This document shows positions 1-9,401 of a DNA stretch of 64,000 nucleotides, piece after piece. The position numbers were made by a program, and so were the translations under genes. The notes beneath the pieces were generated by a model. It was not told the DNA's origin. It made no database searches and was given only the letters and a program-made list of their open reading frames with translations. The DNA is from Alkalihalobacillus sp047302405 (lineage in GTDB: Bacteria; Bacillota; Bacilli; Bacillales; Bacillaceae_D). The stretch is taken from positions 2,728,001 through 2,792,000 of the forward strand of contig NZ_CP154853.1 in the NCBI RefSeq assembly GCF_047302405.1, in the 5' to 3' direction. The first letter of the stretch is position 1, and every line of letters starts with the position of its first letter.

Positions 1-383
1 ATTGGAATGATAATCGCTTGAACAGGAAGAGCCATTCCAAGTAATATCAAATAAAAAACTAAATTGTTGCCTCGAAAAGATAATTGTGCAAAAGCATATC
101 CTGCTGGACAAGCAACAAGTGCTACTAAGACCATTCCTCCAATTGTCACAAATGCACTATTTAAAAAATATTGTTGGAAATTTCCGACATTCCAAGCACT
201 TATAATGTTGTCAAAACTCCAAGTTTTCGGGAGAGCAAACGGACTTGAGAAAATTTCCATATTAGTTTTAAAACTAGCTAATACCGCGTAAATGATTGGA
301 GTAATCATAAAAAGCAATAGAACAGATAAAGAAATAACTATAGCCTTCTGTCCAGAAACTCTTTTTTTCGCTAGGTTGGCCAC
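1..383 (-). CDS. CUT1 sugar ABC transporter permease, MalG type (3' part outside window)
   Basis: Second membrane subunit of a carbohydrate importer; only about the first 127 residues are in the window and the gene continues past position 1. The reading frame on the minus strand starts at a GTG at 383 preceded by AAAGGA about 10 bases upstream, 2 bases after the stop of the MalF-type permease, so the two are translationally linked. The visible part has an N-terminal membrane helix (about residues 13-32), a periplasmic loop with a FALP/W-F-N pattern, and the start of the permease core ending in a VQAIIIP-like stretch typical of this family. Substrate unknown. The frame is not opened by an ATG, which is why ATG-based ORF calling misses it. 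Confidence 0.85.
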   Translation of the reverse strand, partial: MANLAKKRVSGQKAIVISLSVLLLFMITPIIYAVLASFKTNMEIFSSPFALPKTWSFDNIISAWNVGNFQQYFLNSAFVTIGGMVLVALVACPAGYAFAQLSFRGNNLVFYLILLGMALPVQAIIIP

Positions 384-385
384 TT

Positions 386-1318
386 TTACTCAGTCCTTTC
401 TCGGTAGTAGTTAAACGCAATGGTAAACGTAATAATAATAATTCCAAGCACAACACTCTGTGCGGCTGCATAGCTTACTTGATTCATACTAAATGCACTT
501 TTATATACATATGTCGAAACTACTTCGCTCATATAGAATGGACCACCTTGAGTCATAATCCAAATAAGAGCAAATCCTTTTAATGCATGAATAATAACCA
601 TGCTTACAACAACATTCATTGTATTTCTCAAACTAGGAACCGTAATATACCAAAACTTTCGAATCGGGCCAGCACCATCAATATCTGCCGCTTCATACAT
701 TTGTGTGTCAATACTTTGTAATCCGGCTAAAAACAAAATCATATACAACCCGTAGAAAGCCCATGTACTTGCAATCACCAAAGCTGGAATGACTAACATT
801 GGCTCCCCTAACCAGTTACGTGCAAGAAATTCTAAACCTGTTGCTCTTAAAAACGTATTGATTGGTCCCATTGTTGGATCATAGATTTTCGACCATAAGA
901 CGCCAACTACCGCTAACGAGAGAACACTTGGTAAATAAAAAGCAGCCCTAAAAAAAGTTCGTCCTTTTTTCACTTTACTAATTAACACTGATAAAAGAAG
1001 CGTTGGCAAAACCATTAACAGCAAACTAAGCACTACCCACAACAAATTATGACCTAACGCTCGTAAAAAAAGGGAATCTTGCATAAGAGCAGCATAGTTT
1101 TCTAACCCTACAAAGTTCATGGAAGTAGAAGCACCATTCCAATCAAACAAACTATAACGAACTGCATCTAACATTGGGTAAGCCATGAATACAATGTACA
1201 AAAGCAGTGCAGGTGCCAAAAAGGAAACGACTACCATATTCTTTTTAAACGCACTAATCTTCTTTGTTCTTCTCTTCTGTTTTTCTAGCTGTGAAGTTAC
1301 ACTAACAGATACACTCAT
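386..1318 (-). CDS. CUT1 sugar ABC transporter permease, MalF type
   Basis: 310-residue inner-membrane permease that, with the MalG-type partner, forms the channel of a sugar importer. A lysine/arginine-rich cytoplasmic N terminus (about residues 12-22) is followed by six predicted membrane helices. The EAA loop that contacts the ATPase is visible around residue 210 (EAADIDGAGPIRKFWYITVP). The ATG at 1318 has a very strong ribosome site, GGAGG 7 bases upstream. It lies between the binding-protein gene (1496-2863) and the second permease. No ATPase gene is nearby, so a shared MsmX-like ATPase is inferred. Substrate not identifiable. Confidence 0.92.
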   Translation of the reverse strand: MSVSVSVTSQLEKQKRRTKKISAFKKNMVVVSFLAPALLLYIVFMAYPMLDAVRYSLFDWNGASTSMNFVGLENYAALMQDSLFLRALGHNLLWVVLSLLLMVLPTLLLSVLISKVKKGRTFFRAAFYLPSVLSLAVVGVLWSKIYDPTMGPINTFLRATGLEFLARNWLGEPMLVIPALVIASTWAFYGLYMILFLAGLQSIDTQMYEAADIDGAGPIRKFWYITVPSLRNTMNVVVSMVIIHALKGFALIWIMTQGGPFYMSEVVSTYVYKSAFSMNQVSYAAAQSVVLGIIIITFTIAFNYYRERTE

Positions 1319-1434
1319 TTGTCCCCCTCCATTAACAAAAAATTCCGAAAAATAAACTTCTAACGATTCATTATTCCTTCCTTAAATTAAGAAAGTGTGT
1401 AAAGACTAGATTAAGTGTAGATAAGAATTTGATA

Positions 1435-1461
1435 ATAGTGATGCTGAAAAATCATCACTAT
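1435..1461 (-). other. Intercistronic hairpin between binding protein and permease genes
   Basis: Nine-base perfect arms (ATAGTGATG / CATCACTAT) with a nine-base loop lie after the binding-protein stop codon and before the permease gene. There is no U-run after it on the minus strand, so it is more likely an mRNA-stabilising or attenuating hairpin that keeps binding protein in excess over permeases than a full terminator (inference). Confidence 0.5.
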
Positions 1462-1495
1462 CACCAAATGATTTCATCTTAGTTAATTAACAGCG

Positions 1496-2863
1496 TTATC
1501 TCCTTAGTTGAAAACCTTTTTCCTTATCTTTTTTCGCTCCTTCTTCAATGTTATCCATCGCTGCTTGAGGTGAAATGAGTCCACCTACTAATCCCTGAAG
1601 GTTTTGGAAGTAACTCTCTCCTGTTTCCACTCCAATAAATACGCTAGGATTATATCCAGAGCCATCTTGAACATCGTTAGCTGCTGTTTTTAATACATTA
1701 CCAGCTGGCACTACATCCATAGCAGCAGTAGAGGCTAAAATAAAATTATAATCAGAGTAACTATAGACAACTTCCGCATAATCTACAGAAAGGATAAACT
1801 TTACCCAAGTTTCAGCCGCCTTCACATTCTCTGCTTCAGTTGGAATGACCCATGATTGTCCAATCCCTCCAGTCGGTCGGGCTGTATTTCCTTCTAAGAA
1901 AGAAGGCATCATAAAATATCCAACACTGTCTTGTAAGTTTTCTTGTGCAAGATCGGTAATTAAATACGTCCCACCTGTATAAATCGCCGCTTGTTTATTC
2001 AAAAATTTGAACTTTGAATCCGCTTCCGTTAATGTGACTGCTTCTTGAGGAATAAACCCTTTATCCACCCACTCTACTAGAGCTTCCGCTACTTGTACTA
2101 TTTCATGATCATTCCAACTTCCCTCTCCGTAAAGAATTTCTTCAAGCTTATCAGTACCAGCCATCGCTTCAATCATAACGCCAAACAACCACCCAATTGC
2201 ATAACCATTTCGAGCTCCCACTGTAAGCGGGTCAACACCATTCACAGCTTCTAGTTTCTCAAGCATTTCAAAATATTGCTCTGGTGTTTCAGGCACCTCA
2301 ATGCCATTCTCTTCAAACACATCAATATTATAAAAATGAGCAATCGCATCAATCATGTGTGGAACTTCATAAATATGGTCATTTCCAGAAACCAAGTCGT
2401 AAGCAAACGGACGAATCGCACCTTTCCAGTCATTTTTATCGTACAGTTCATCTAAAGGTCGAATTAATTCTGCATCAGATAACAGAGAAATACGACTTGG
2501 ACCAGCATTCATTAAAATCGCATCAGGAGTATTTACCTTTGATTGCAGTAGTGCTGTTAAGCTTCCCGATTCCACACGGACATCCCCATTTTCTACATTC
2601 ACCTCAATGTCTGGATGCAACTCTCTAAATCTCTCTATAACCTGTGTCCATTGCTCTCTTTCCACTTCGTTGTAATAATTTGGAATCAAAAGCTTTAAAG
2701 TTTGCTCACCACTTTCTCCATCACTTTGCTCTGTGCTTTGTTCATTCACTTCATCGTTTTGACCGTCTGGACTCGCTGCCGGCGATTGACAACCAGCTGT
2801 TAACAACACCAAAAATAGTAAAATGAAAAATAAACCTATTACTTTCCGATTCATCCTATCCAT
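1496..2863 (-). CDS. Extracellular sugar-binding lipoprotein (family 1 solute-binding protein)
   Basis: About 455-residue binding protein that captures the sugar outside the membrane and delivers it to the two permeases downstream. A type II signal peptide is clear: basic N terminus, hydrophobic core, lipobox L-T-A-G-C with the lipidated cysteine at about residue 25, then a Ser/Asp/Glu-rich linker. I chose the ATG at 2863 (GGGGGG eight bases upstream) over the TTG at 2866. The acidic surface (many D/E) is typical of the family in salt- or alkali-tolerant bacilli. First gene of the importer operon; divergent from the YesM/YesN pair starting at 3345. Confidence 0.92.
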   Translation of the reverse strand: MDRMNRKVIGLFFILLFLVLLTAGCQSPAASPDGQNDEVNEQSTEQSDGESGEQTLKLLIPNYYNEVEREQWTQVIERFRELHPDIEVNVENGDVRVESGSLTALLQSKVNTPDAILMNAGPSRISLLSDAELIRPLDELYDKNDWKGAIRPFAYDLVSGNDHIYEVPHMIDAIAHFYNIDVFEENGIEVPETPEQYFEMLEKLEAVNGVDPLTVGARNGYAIGWLFGVMIEAMAGTDKLEEILYGEGSWNDHEIVQVAEALVEWVDKGFIPQEAVTLTEADSKFKFLNKQAAIYTGGTYLITDLAQENLQDSVGYFMMPSFLEGNTARPTGGIGQSWVIPTEAENVKAAETWVKFILSVDYAEVVYSYSDYNFILASTAAMDVVPAGNVLKTAANDVQDGSGYNPSVFIGVETGESYFQNLQGLVGGLISPQAAMDNIEEGAKKDKEKGFQLRR

Positions 2864-2930
2864 CAAATGAGCCCCCCTTTAATATTCAAAACATACCATT
2901 CTTCGACTTGGAAGGTTAGTATTTTTGTTA

Positions 2931-2958
2931 TGACTAATCATAATTGTTATATTAGTCA
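2931..2958. promoter_or_regulatory. Inverted repeat in the divergent promoter region (candidate operator)
   Basis: Eight-base perfect arms TGACTAAT and ATTAGTCA separated by 12 bases lie about 70 bp upstream of the importer operon and about 390 bp upstream of the two-component genes. A TTGACT (-35-like) lies inside the right arm on the minus strand. The AraC-type response regulator encoded next door is the obvious candidate binder, but such regulators often use direct repeats, so the assignment is inference. The rest of 2867-3344 is AT-rich with no gene seen. Confidence 0.4.
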
Positions 2959-3344
2959 AAAAAAAGGGGGTGTTTCTTTTAAAAAAGGGGGCAAAAAGAA
3001 GAAGTGTCACTTCTATTAACAAACTCTGTTGACTTTATTCTTTATAACTTATAATCTATTTCTAACACTAGTTACCTCTTTTAAGGTCATGAACCTTTTA
3101 CATGAAAAGATCAATTTTTGCTCTTTTCAAAGCTCCTTACATAAAAATAGTTTATTTGATTAAGATAATAAATTCTATTTTTCCTTCCTTCATTACCCAA
3201 AAATATAAACAAACGTTGAATGAATTTTTAATGGGGATACGAGAAAAAACGACTATTTAGGAAAACACGTGGACAAAACGAAATTGATTAAGTATCTACG
3301 TTTAATTGTTATTAAATTATAATTAATAGCTCTGAGGTGACCCT

Positions 3345-5096
3345 ATGAAGTTTTTTCATTCTTTATTTTTTAAATTATTAATGTGCCTTCTACTAATCTC
3401 TATTGTCCCTCTCAGTATTGTCGGAGGGATTACCTATCAAAAAGCGACAAAAAACATGACAGAAAACTTACACTTTCACGCAAGTTCCATTCTCGATCAA
3501 AAAATGAGTGCCTTGGAAAACTTATACAACGAACTTACCCGCCTAAGTCAGGGAATTATCCAGAATAACTTATTTACAAGGTTTAGCGAAAACTCAGACC
3601 TTCGTACCCATCAACAGTTATATATTGAACTCGACAAGCTATTAATTAGCATCGAGAACATCTTTCCTGATTTCGAAGGGGTCACTCTTATTAACGAATC
3701 TGGATTCATCTACCATTATGGCTATTCATTTAACCAAGAATTTACATCTGATAATTTCTATGAAAAAAAATGGTTTAAGAAACAAAAGGATTTTTCACAC
3801 CCTCAGATCACAACACCTCACCTCAGAGAGTACAGTAATTACGATAAAGATGTACCTGTTTATTCATTTATTAGCCAAGCTTGGGACGATAAACTACGAA
3901 CAAAAAGCATCATGATTATTGATTTTAAGGAAGAGGTTATTAGTCGTTTCTTAAATGACTATAAAGGTTCCGAAATGGTAGCAGGTACTTTTATTTACGG
4001 AGAGGAAGATTATATTCTTCCACCTCCTTCTACATTAGGGTTCCAGCATAGTTTAGTTAAAAACTACTCTACCAATTCCATTCTGAAAGATAAAAATGGT
4101 AAAGAGTTTTTAATTTATAAAAAAAATTTTCCACTTACAGACTGGAACGTCGTAGAGTATTTTGAAGTGGATCATCTTTATAAAACAGTTGCCGACACTA
4201 AAGAGATTTCCCTTTATTCCATTATGGTGAGCATCTTTGTTTGCCTTTTTGCGTCACTCTTTATCTCTCATCAAATATCTAAACCCCTTCACAAGCTACA
4301 ACGAAAAATGAAAGAAGTAGAAAAAGGTAATTTTGAGAAAAGATTTATTACGAATTCAAAGGATGCTTTCGGTGACTTAGCCATTGGGTTTAACCATATG
4401 CTAATAAAAATAAAAGAACTGATAGAGTCTGTTAAACAAGAAGAACAACTAAAGAAAGAAGCTGAAATTACAGCACTCCAACTTCAGATTAATCCACATT
4501 TTATTTATAATACACTCGAATCAATCAATTCCTTAGCCCGAAAAAAGAAGGAATATGAAATTAGTCATTTGATTGTATTATTGGGTCGATTATTACGTTT
4601 AAGTATAAGCTCATTTAAAGAAAAAGTTTCACTTGAACAGGAGCTTATGTATGTTGAATATTACTTAGAAATTCAAAAACAACGAATGCGTTATCCACTT
4701 TTATACGAAATCATTATCGAACCAAACATTGAACACTATACGACGATTAAATGGATTCTACAACCAATCATCGAAAATGCTATTATTCACGGTATTGACC
4801 CATTACGTTCAGAAGGAAAAATTACGATATACGTCCGAACGAAAAAGGATAAGGTTCTCATTGACATCGCTGATAACGGAGTCGGTATCAAGCAAGATAA
4901 AATTTCAGAAATTACCAAAAATTTAAAATTCAGCTCAGCTCGCTTAACAAAATACGATAACAGAATTGGCTTATATAACGTTCAAACCCGAATTCTCTCC
5001 CATTACGGAGAACCCTTTGGCCTTTCAATTACAAGCACTTCAAACAAAGGAACTACTGTACAAATAACACTTCCTAAAGAAGAAGGGGGAAAATAA
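3345..5096 (+). CDS. YesM-family sensor histidine kinase
   Basis: 583-residue membrane sensor kinase that phosphorylates the response regulator encoded immediately downstream. Layout: membrane helix at about 8-30, extracytoplasmic sensor domain (dCACHE-like, about 35-280), second helix at about 285-308, HAMP linker, then the His-kinase domain with the LQ-I-NPHFIYNTLESI phosphoacceptor box near residue 385 and an ATPase domain with the N box (IIENAIIHGI) and DNGVGI G box. Start ATG follows GAGGTGA. The kinase stop and the regulator ATG abut at 5096/5097. YesM kinases typically sense extracellular glycans or their binding proteins; the divergent sugar importer is the likely target. Confidence 0.93.
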   Translation: MKFFHSLFFKLLMCLLLISIVPLSIVGGITYQKATKNMTENLHFHASSILDQKMSALENLYNELTRLSQGIIQNNLFTRFSENSDLRTHQQLYIELDKLLISIENIFPDFEGVTLINESGFIYHYGYSFNQEFTSDNFYEKKWFKKQKDFSHPQITTPHLREYSNYDKDVPVYSFISQAWDDKLRTKSIMIIDFKEEVISRFLNDYKGSEMVAGTFIYGEEDYILPPPSTLGFQHSLVKNYSTNSILKDKNGKEFLIYKKNFPLTDWNVVEYFEVDHLYKTVADTKEISLYSIMVSIFVCLFASLFISHQISKPLHKLQRKMKEVEKGNFEKRFITNSKDAFGDLAIGFNHMLIKIKELIESVKQEEQLKKEAEITALQLQINPHFIYNTLESINSLARKKKEYEISHLIVLLGRLLRLSISSFKEKVSLEQELMYVEYYLEIQKQRMRYPLLYEIIIEPNIEHYTTIKWILQPIIENAIIHGIDPLRSEGKITIYVRTKKDKVLIDIADNGVGIKQDKISEITKNLKFSSARLTKYDNRIGLYNVQTRILSHYGEPFGLSITSTSNKGTTVQITLPKEEGGK

Positions 5097-5846
5097 ATGA
5101 ATAAAATGCTAATTGTAGATGATGACTGGATGATTTCAGACAGTTTAAAAACGATGGAAGAATGGATTGATCTCGATATAGATGTCGTTAGTACAGCAGA
5201 GAACGGCCAGGAGGCACTCTACTGGCTCCAAAAAGAATCAATCGACATCATACTCACCGATATCCGTATGCCTCACATGGATGGCTTAGAATTAACTAAA
5301 CACATTCTTGATCACCAACTTAACCCAGCTGTTATTATCATGAGTGGATATGAGGAATTCTCCTACGCCCAAAAAGCACTCCATTATAATGCAAAAGGCT
5401 ATATTCTAAAACCAATAGATATAAATGAACTTTTAAATGTAGTCAAAAAAGTCCAACAAGAACTTGCCACTAAAAAACAGCAACTAAACCATAACAAAAA
5501 CACTATCACGGAAAACTCGCCACAGACACATCAAGAACGGTTGATAACAAATACAACCTCTTATATACAATCAAATTACAAGGAACCCCTTACCTTAAAG
5601 CATTTAGCTGAGCGAATTCACTTAAGTGAACATTATCTCGGGCAACTGTTTAAAAACGTTACAGGCGAATCATTTATCAGCTACTTAACGACCTACCGAA
5701 TGAAAAGAGCCTGTGAGCTATTAAAGAATCCATTATTAAAAGTTTATGAGATTAGTGAACGTATTGGTTACACAGATTCAAAACATTTTACAAAGGTATT
5801 TAAAAAGACATATGGATGTACACCAAAGGAATATCGGAAAAGGTAA
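5097..5846 (+). CDS. YesN-family response regulator (receiver + AraC HTH), short form
   Basis: 249-residue cytoplasmic regulator, clearly shorter than the usual YesN proteins (roughly 350-540 residues). Receiver domain at 1-120 with acidic cluster V-D-D-D near residue 8, phosphoacceptor D55 (ILTDIRMP), S83 and K105. A short linker (about 122-145) replaces the long middle region of typical YesN members, then two AraC helix-turn-helix motifs at about 148-249, ending in the family signature (IGYTDSKHFTKVFKKTYGCTP). Cotranscribed with the kinase. It probably activates the divergent importer operon. Confidence 0.93.
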   Translation: MNKMLIVDDDWMISDSLKTMEEWIDLDIDVVSTAENGQEALYWLQKESIDIILTDIRMPHMDGLELTKHILDHQLNPAVIIMSGYEEFSYAQKALHYNAKGYILKPIDINELLNVVKKVQQELATKKQQLNHNKNTITENSPQTHQERLITNTTSYIQSNYKEPLTLKHLAERIHLSEHYLGQLFKNVTGESFISYLTTYRMKRACELLKNPLLKVYEISERIGYTDSKHFTKVFKKTYGCTPKEYRKR

Positions 5847-5862
5847 AAGAAAGAAAAGGTCC

Positions 5863-5960
5863 AAATCTGAGCCGGTGGAATGCCCGGAGACGCCTGCGAG
5901 ATCAGTAAAAAACGGGAGACCCCGCAGCGATGTTAGCGAGGCGGCTCCCGTCGAACTCGT
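5863..5960. repeat. GC-rich hairpin-forming intergenic repeat
   Basis: This stretch between two convergent genes is far more G+C-rich than its surroundings. It carries blocks (GGAGACGCCTGCG, GAGACCCCGCAGCG, TTAGCGAGGCGGCTC) that resemble a dispersed intergenic repeat common in Bacillaceae chromosomes (from memory, not checked). A hairpin with arms CGGGAG (5913-5918) and CTCCCG (5945-5950), reinforced by CCGC/GCGG, could end transcription of the two-component operon. No second copy is seen in this window. Confidence 0.45.
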
Positions 5961-6119
5961 AAGCTATGTAAGTTCGCATATCTATACTAACTAAAAGGAC
6001 TTTTGCCGTAGTCTCGCCCCTGACTAGTAGGTGCCCAAATCATTTAAACATATAGTCCTCATTTTCAAAACCCAAATATATGATTTGCTTCCTCTATGAA
6101 CAAAAAAACCTCAATAAAA

Positions 6120-7004
6120 TTAATTCCATAAACTATTTTGTCGGTAGACACTTGGAGATTCGCCGACATTTTTTTTAAAGGATTTAGAGAAATGATGGAC
6201 ATCTGAAAAACCACAATAGACAGTAATATCTTCTAATGAATGTTGCGAAGTCTTTAATAATTCTTTGGCATGTTTTATTCGTAAATTTAGAAGATATTGA
6301 TATGGGGAGATGCCGAATTTCTTTTTAAAAATCGCACTAAACCGGGATGGTGAAAGATTGGCACGCTGGGCCATATCACTAACGGATAAAGATTCTGAAA
6401 TAGAAAAAAACAAATAAGAAGTAATCCAATTAAATGTTCGAAGAGTGGAGGGAGACTGGTAGTTTGTTTGGCTATACGCTTGAAAAATGCTCAAAATCAG
6501 CTCTGATGCAAGGCACTGTGCCTCCAGGTGACTGATCAAAGTATCATTTTGCCAACATTCAATCATTCTAAGCATTTTATCACGAAATTCAATAGGATTT
6601 TCAGGATGAAACTTCACAGGCACATGGATATTCAAAGTATCATCTAGCTTTGGTTGCATTAACTCTTCGTAACCCGTTAAATCTAATTGACCTCCAATGA
6701 CGGGAAAACTATTTTCTCGTTTATGATTATAAAAAAAATCCATATGGGCAAAAGGAGTAATTGTATTTGTCGTACCATGAAGGCTATGCACCGTATTCGG
6801 TTGAATTAAACAAAAGTCACCACTATTAAGATCGTATTTAACTTCATCTACCCTAACTGTGCACCGCCCTTCTTGGACATAAATAAGCAAATAATCTAAT
6901 AAGCGACGGTTTGATACCGACCAAGGTTTTCGAATCGCAAAGTCGCTTAAACGTATAAAAGGTACGATTGGGGGGGTAGCAATAAAATCTGAAACAGCAT
7001 TCAT
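6120..7004 (-). CDS. AraC-family transcriptional regulator with N-terminal cupin domain
   Basis: 294-residue DNA-binding regulator. Residues about 20-110 look like a sugar-binding cupin barrel (DYLLIYVQEGRCTVRVD, later GDFCLIQPNTVHSL); residues about 195-290 hold two helix-turn-helix motifs ending in the classical AraC pattern (YCGFSDVHHFSKSFKKNVGESP). Start ATG has GGAG/GGTGG upstream. The minus-strand neighbours are a TIM-barrel isomerase-like protein (84 bp away) and a ROK repressor, so it most likely activates sugar catabolic genes of this island. Effector unknown. Confidence 0.9.
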   Translation of the reverse strand: MNAVSDFIATPPIVPFIRLSDFAIRKPWSVSNRRLLDYLLIYVQEGRCTVRVDEVKYDLNSGDFCLIQPNTVHSLHGTTNTITPFAHMDFFYNHKRENSFPVIGGQLDLTGYEELMQPKLDDTLNIHVPVKFHPENPIEFRDKMLRMIECWQNDTLISHLEAQCLASELILSIFQAYSQTNYQSPSTLRTFNWITSYLFFSISESLSVSDMAQRANLSPSRFSAIFKKKFGISPYQYLLNLRIKHAKELLKTSQHSLEDITVYCGFSDVHHFSKSFKKNVGESPSVYRQNSLWN

Positions 7005-7088
7005 CTAAACCACCTTCTCCTCATATAATTTCCAACTTTTCTATCAAAAAAGAAAAGGATCTCATACTGTCCATCTATATGAATTCAG

Positions 7089-7955
7089 TTAACTAAAGGG
7101 TCTTGACGAATTTTTATTTTGGATAAAATGGCTGTTAAATCGTCTCCCCATTTCAAAACAAATGTCCCATAAATCAACAACAGGTTCATTAGTAAATGGT
7201 CGTGTATGCATATACCCGGGTGGACCAAATTCCGGTGTGAAAGTTAGATATGAAGAACCTTGCTCTCTTTGAAAAGTACAAATTTCATCCCACCACTTTT
7301 CATGTTGGACTAGTGTATATTCATATTCAGGAGCACGAAAGTCAGGAACTTGTGGTCCCTGTTCAAACCCTACACGACCATGGATATGGATAACATGAGG
7401 GATGATCCTTTTCAAGTTTTCTGTTTGATCCTGCAACATAGACTCACACACATTACACCAGTGACTAAAATCTGCAGTAAGATGAAGATCAGGCATATCA
7501 TTTATTAATTGGGCTGTTCCCCATGGAGTAAAGGTAGCTCTTCCGCGATGAGTCTCATGAGCAACTTTAATTTTTATCTGCTTCTCCAATTCAATTGCAT
7601 GTTCAAAAAAGGAAAGCTGTTCAACATAAGGCATCGAATCTTTTGCACTTAGTGAATTGACAAGAAGTGGGTTGAACAAACTAGCTCGTTCTAACTGTAT
7701 CTCTAATGTTGCCTTATGATCATCTAATGTATTTATATAAGAATCACCCTTATCCCAATACCCTGTATATATTTGGACAATTAATTCAAGATTAAATCGT
7801 TCTAGTAGCTCTAGAAAATAGGATTCATCTTCTAAAGATGGCAATGGAGACTCCACCCCAGCATATCCAGCTTTGGCTATTTGTTGAAGCTTGCTTTCCA
7901 AACTTCCTGTCATCCCCCACACTGATTTCATTAACTTTAAGTCCATATATGTCAC
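7089..7955 (-). CDS. Xylose-isomerase-like TIM-barrel protein (sugar phosphate isomerase/epimerase family)
   Basis: 288-residue AP-endonuclease-2/xylose-isomerase-like barrel. The family's metal-site pattern can be followed: an E in the GVESPLPS region, H/E in VAHETHR, D-x-S-H-W in the middle (TADFSHWCNVCES), H-x-H-G-R (HIHGRVG) and E near the C terminus (TFTPEFGPPG). Members isomerise or epimerise sugars, keto-sugars or inositols, and relatives act with Gfo/Idh/MocA oxidoreductases such as those encoded at 17.8-20.6 kb. The real substrate cannot be read from sequence. Starts 76 bp after the ROK repressor stop, in the same direction. Confidence 0.82.
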   Translation of the reverse strand: MTYMDLKLMKSVWGMTGSLESKLQQIAKAGYAGVESPLPSLEDESYFLELLERFNLELIVQIYTGYWDKGDSYINTLDDHKATLEIQLERASLFNPLLVNSLSAKDSMPYVEQLSFFEHAIELEKQIKIKVAHETHRGRATFTPWGTAQLINDMPDLHLTADFSHWCNVCESMLQDQTENLKRIIPHVIHIHGRVGFEQGPQVPDFRAPEYEYTLVQHEKWWDEICTFQREQGSSYLTFTPEFGPPGYMHTRPFTNEPVVDLWDICFEMGRRFNSHFIQNKNSSRPFS

Positions 7956-8031
7956 CCTTATAAATGTTTTGGGGTCTATTCCTTATAACTTACTCATTTG
8001 AACCTACCCTCTACTCCACTTCTATACTTGC

Positions 8032-9210
8032 TCATTCAGTAACTTTAAACAAGTGAGACAAAACAACAAAAGCAGCACCTACAGCACAACCATTCTCACC
8101 CAAATAAGTAGACTCAATTGTTATATTAGGATCAGCGTAATTAGGTTGGTTCATTTGAAAACTACTACGAACAAATGCTAAAAACTGCTCACTGGAAGCA
8201 ATACAATTTCCTCCAATAATAATTCTTTCCGGATCGAAAACACGAGCTAGATCAGATAACACCTTACCCATATAACGAGATTTATCCTTAATTAATTCCA
8301 ATGCTAATGATTCCCCATTATTCATTGCCTGGAAAATAAAAGGAATCGTTATTTCTTCACTAGGGCGATTAATCATTTCACCATATTTGTATATAAACGC
8401 TTCTTCACTTGTTAGTGCCTCTAAACAGCCTTTTTTGCCACAACTACACAGTGGGCCATTCGGCTCAACTGAAATATGCCCAACGTCCCCAGCAAATTCG
8501 TTACTTCCTCTATACAATTCTCCATTAATGATAGTAGCTAAACCAATCCCACGGCGAAAACCTAAACAAATAATATTTTTACATTCTTCTCCTTTCCACA
8601 TTTCACCAAAAGCCATAGAACGTATATCGTGCTCTAGATAGACTGGCAAATCGAAGGCTTTTTCTAATTCCTCTCGTATCGGTACATTGTTCCAATTTTT
8701 AAAATTAATCGCGTACACCGAAATCCCAAGCTGGCTATCCACTTTCCCAGGCATCGAAACACCGATGCCCACTACCCTTTCTTTAGGTACCAATTGTAAG
8801 GTAAGTAACTCAACTATCACTTCTTTAGCCACTTTTAAAACACTTGGTGCTCCTTCTTCAAACGGAAGATCCTTCCTCACTTCTGCAATAACCTCACTTT
8901 TAAGATTGATTAATACAGCAATAATCTCTTCTGAACCTAAATCAACCCCAACGGCATACGCTCCTTTCTCATCCAAGTCAAGCATAGAAGCTCTCCTACC
9001 ACCTTTAGAGCCAGCCTCATTTTTTCCGATTTCCTTGATCCGTTCTTCATCCACTAAATCATGAACAATCCTTAAAATAGTTGACGGTTGTAATGCTAAG
9101 GCTTTTGCTATTTGCGTTTGAGTAATTGGTCCATTTTGTCTAATAATATTCAATACATTTGCTCGATTCATATTGCGAATATATGATGGATTACCTGAAA
9201 TACCGTTCAT
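8032..9210 (-). CDS. ROK-family transcriptional repressor (NagC/XylR type)
   Basis: About 392-residue repressor. N-terminal winged helix-turn-helix (about 12-65, GPITQTQIAKALALQPSTILRIVHDL) fused to a ROK sugar-binding domain with the ATP-site-like GVDLGSE motif and the zinc motif CSCGKKGCLEA near residue 255. XylR-type repressors bind TTAGTTT inverted repeats, and exactly such a site lies at 17521-17549 in front of the sugar-kinase operon, so that operon is the best target candidate. Start ambiguous: GTG at 9213 or ATG at 9210, neither with a strong ribosome site; ATG used. Confidence 0.9.
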   Translation of the reverse strand: MNGISGNPSYIRNMNRANVLNIIRQNGPITQTQIAKALALQPSTILRIVHDLVDEERIKEIGKNEAGSKGGRRASMLDLDEKGAYAVGVDLGSEEIIAVLINLKSEVIAEVRKDLPFEEGAPSVLKVAKEVIVELLTLQLVPKERVVGIGVSMPGKVDSQLGISVYAINFKNWNNVPIREELEKAFDLPVYLEHDIRSMAFGEMWKGEECKNIICLGFRRGIGLATIINGELYRGSNEFAGDVGHISVEPNGPLCSCGKKGCLEALTSEEAFIYKYGEMINRPSEEITIPFIFQAMNNGESLALELIKDKSRYMGKVLSDLARVFDPERIIIGGNCIASSEQFLAFVRSSFQMNQPNYADPNITIESTYLGENGCAVGAAFVVLSHLFKVTE

Positions 9211-9401
9211 CACTACACCGCACTTTCCTATTAATTATATAGATGATCTATGATCACTCCGTTCAATGTTATTAATTATAACCTATGTACTTTAAACCCT
9301 TAACAGATTTGCGTTGAAGTTAGCTACATTTCTCTTTCTTTTTATATTATATTTCAGTCTATCCTATTCACTTTTCTCAATCAAAAGATAAATCATTCCC
9401 G

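Noticed and set aside
2284..2826. Two plus-strand frames antisense to the first binding protein
   Set aside because: No ribosome site, no family features, opposite a well-supported gene.
5746..5994. 82-codon frame overlapping the end of the response regulator
   Set aside because: Second half is the GC-rich intergenic repeat; no start signals.
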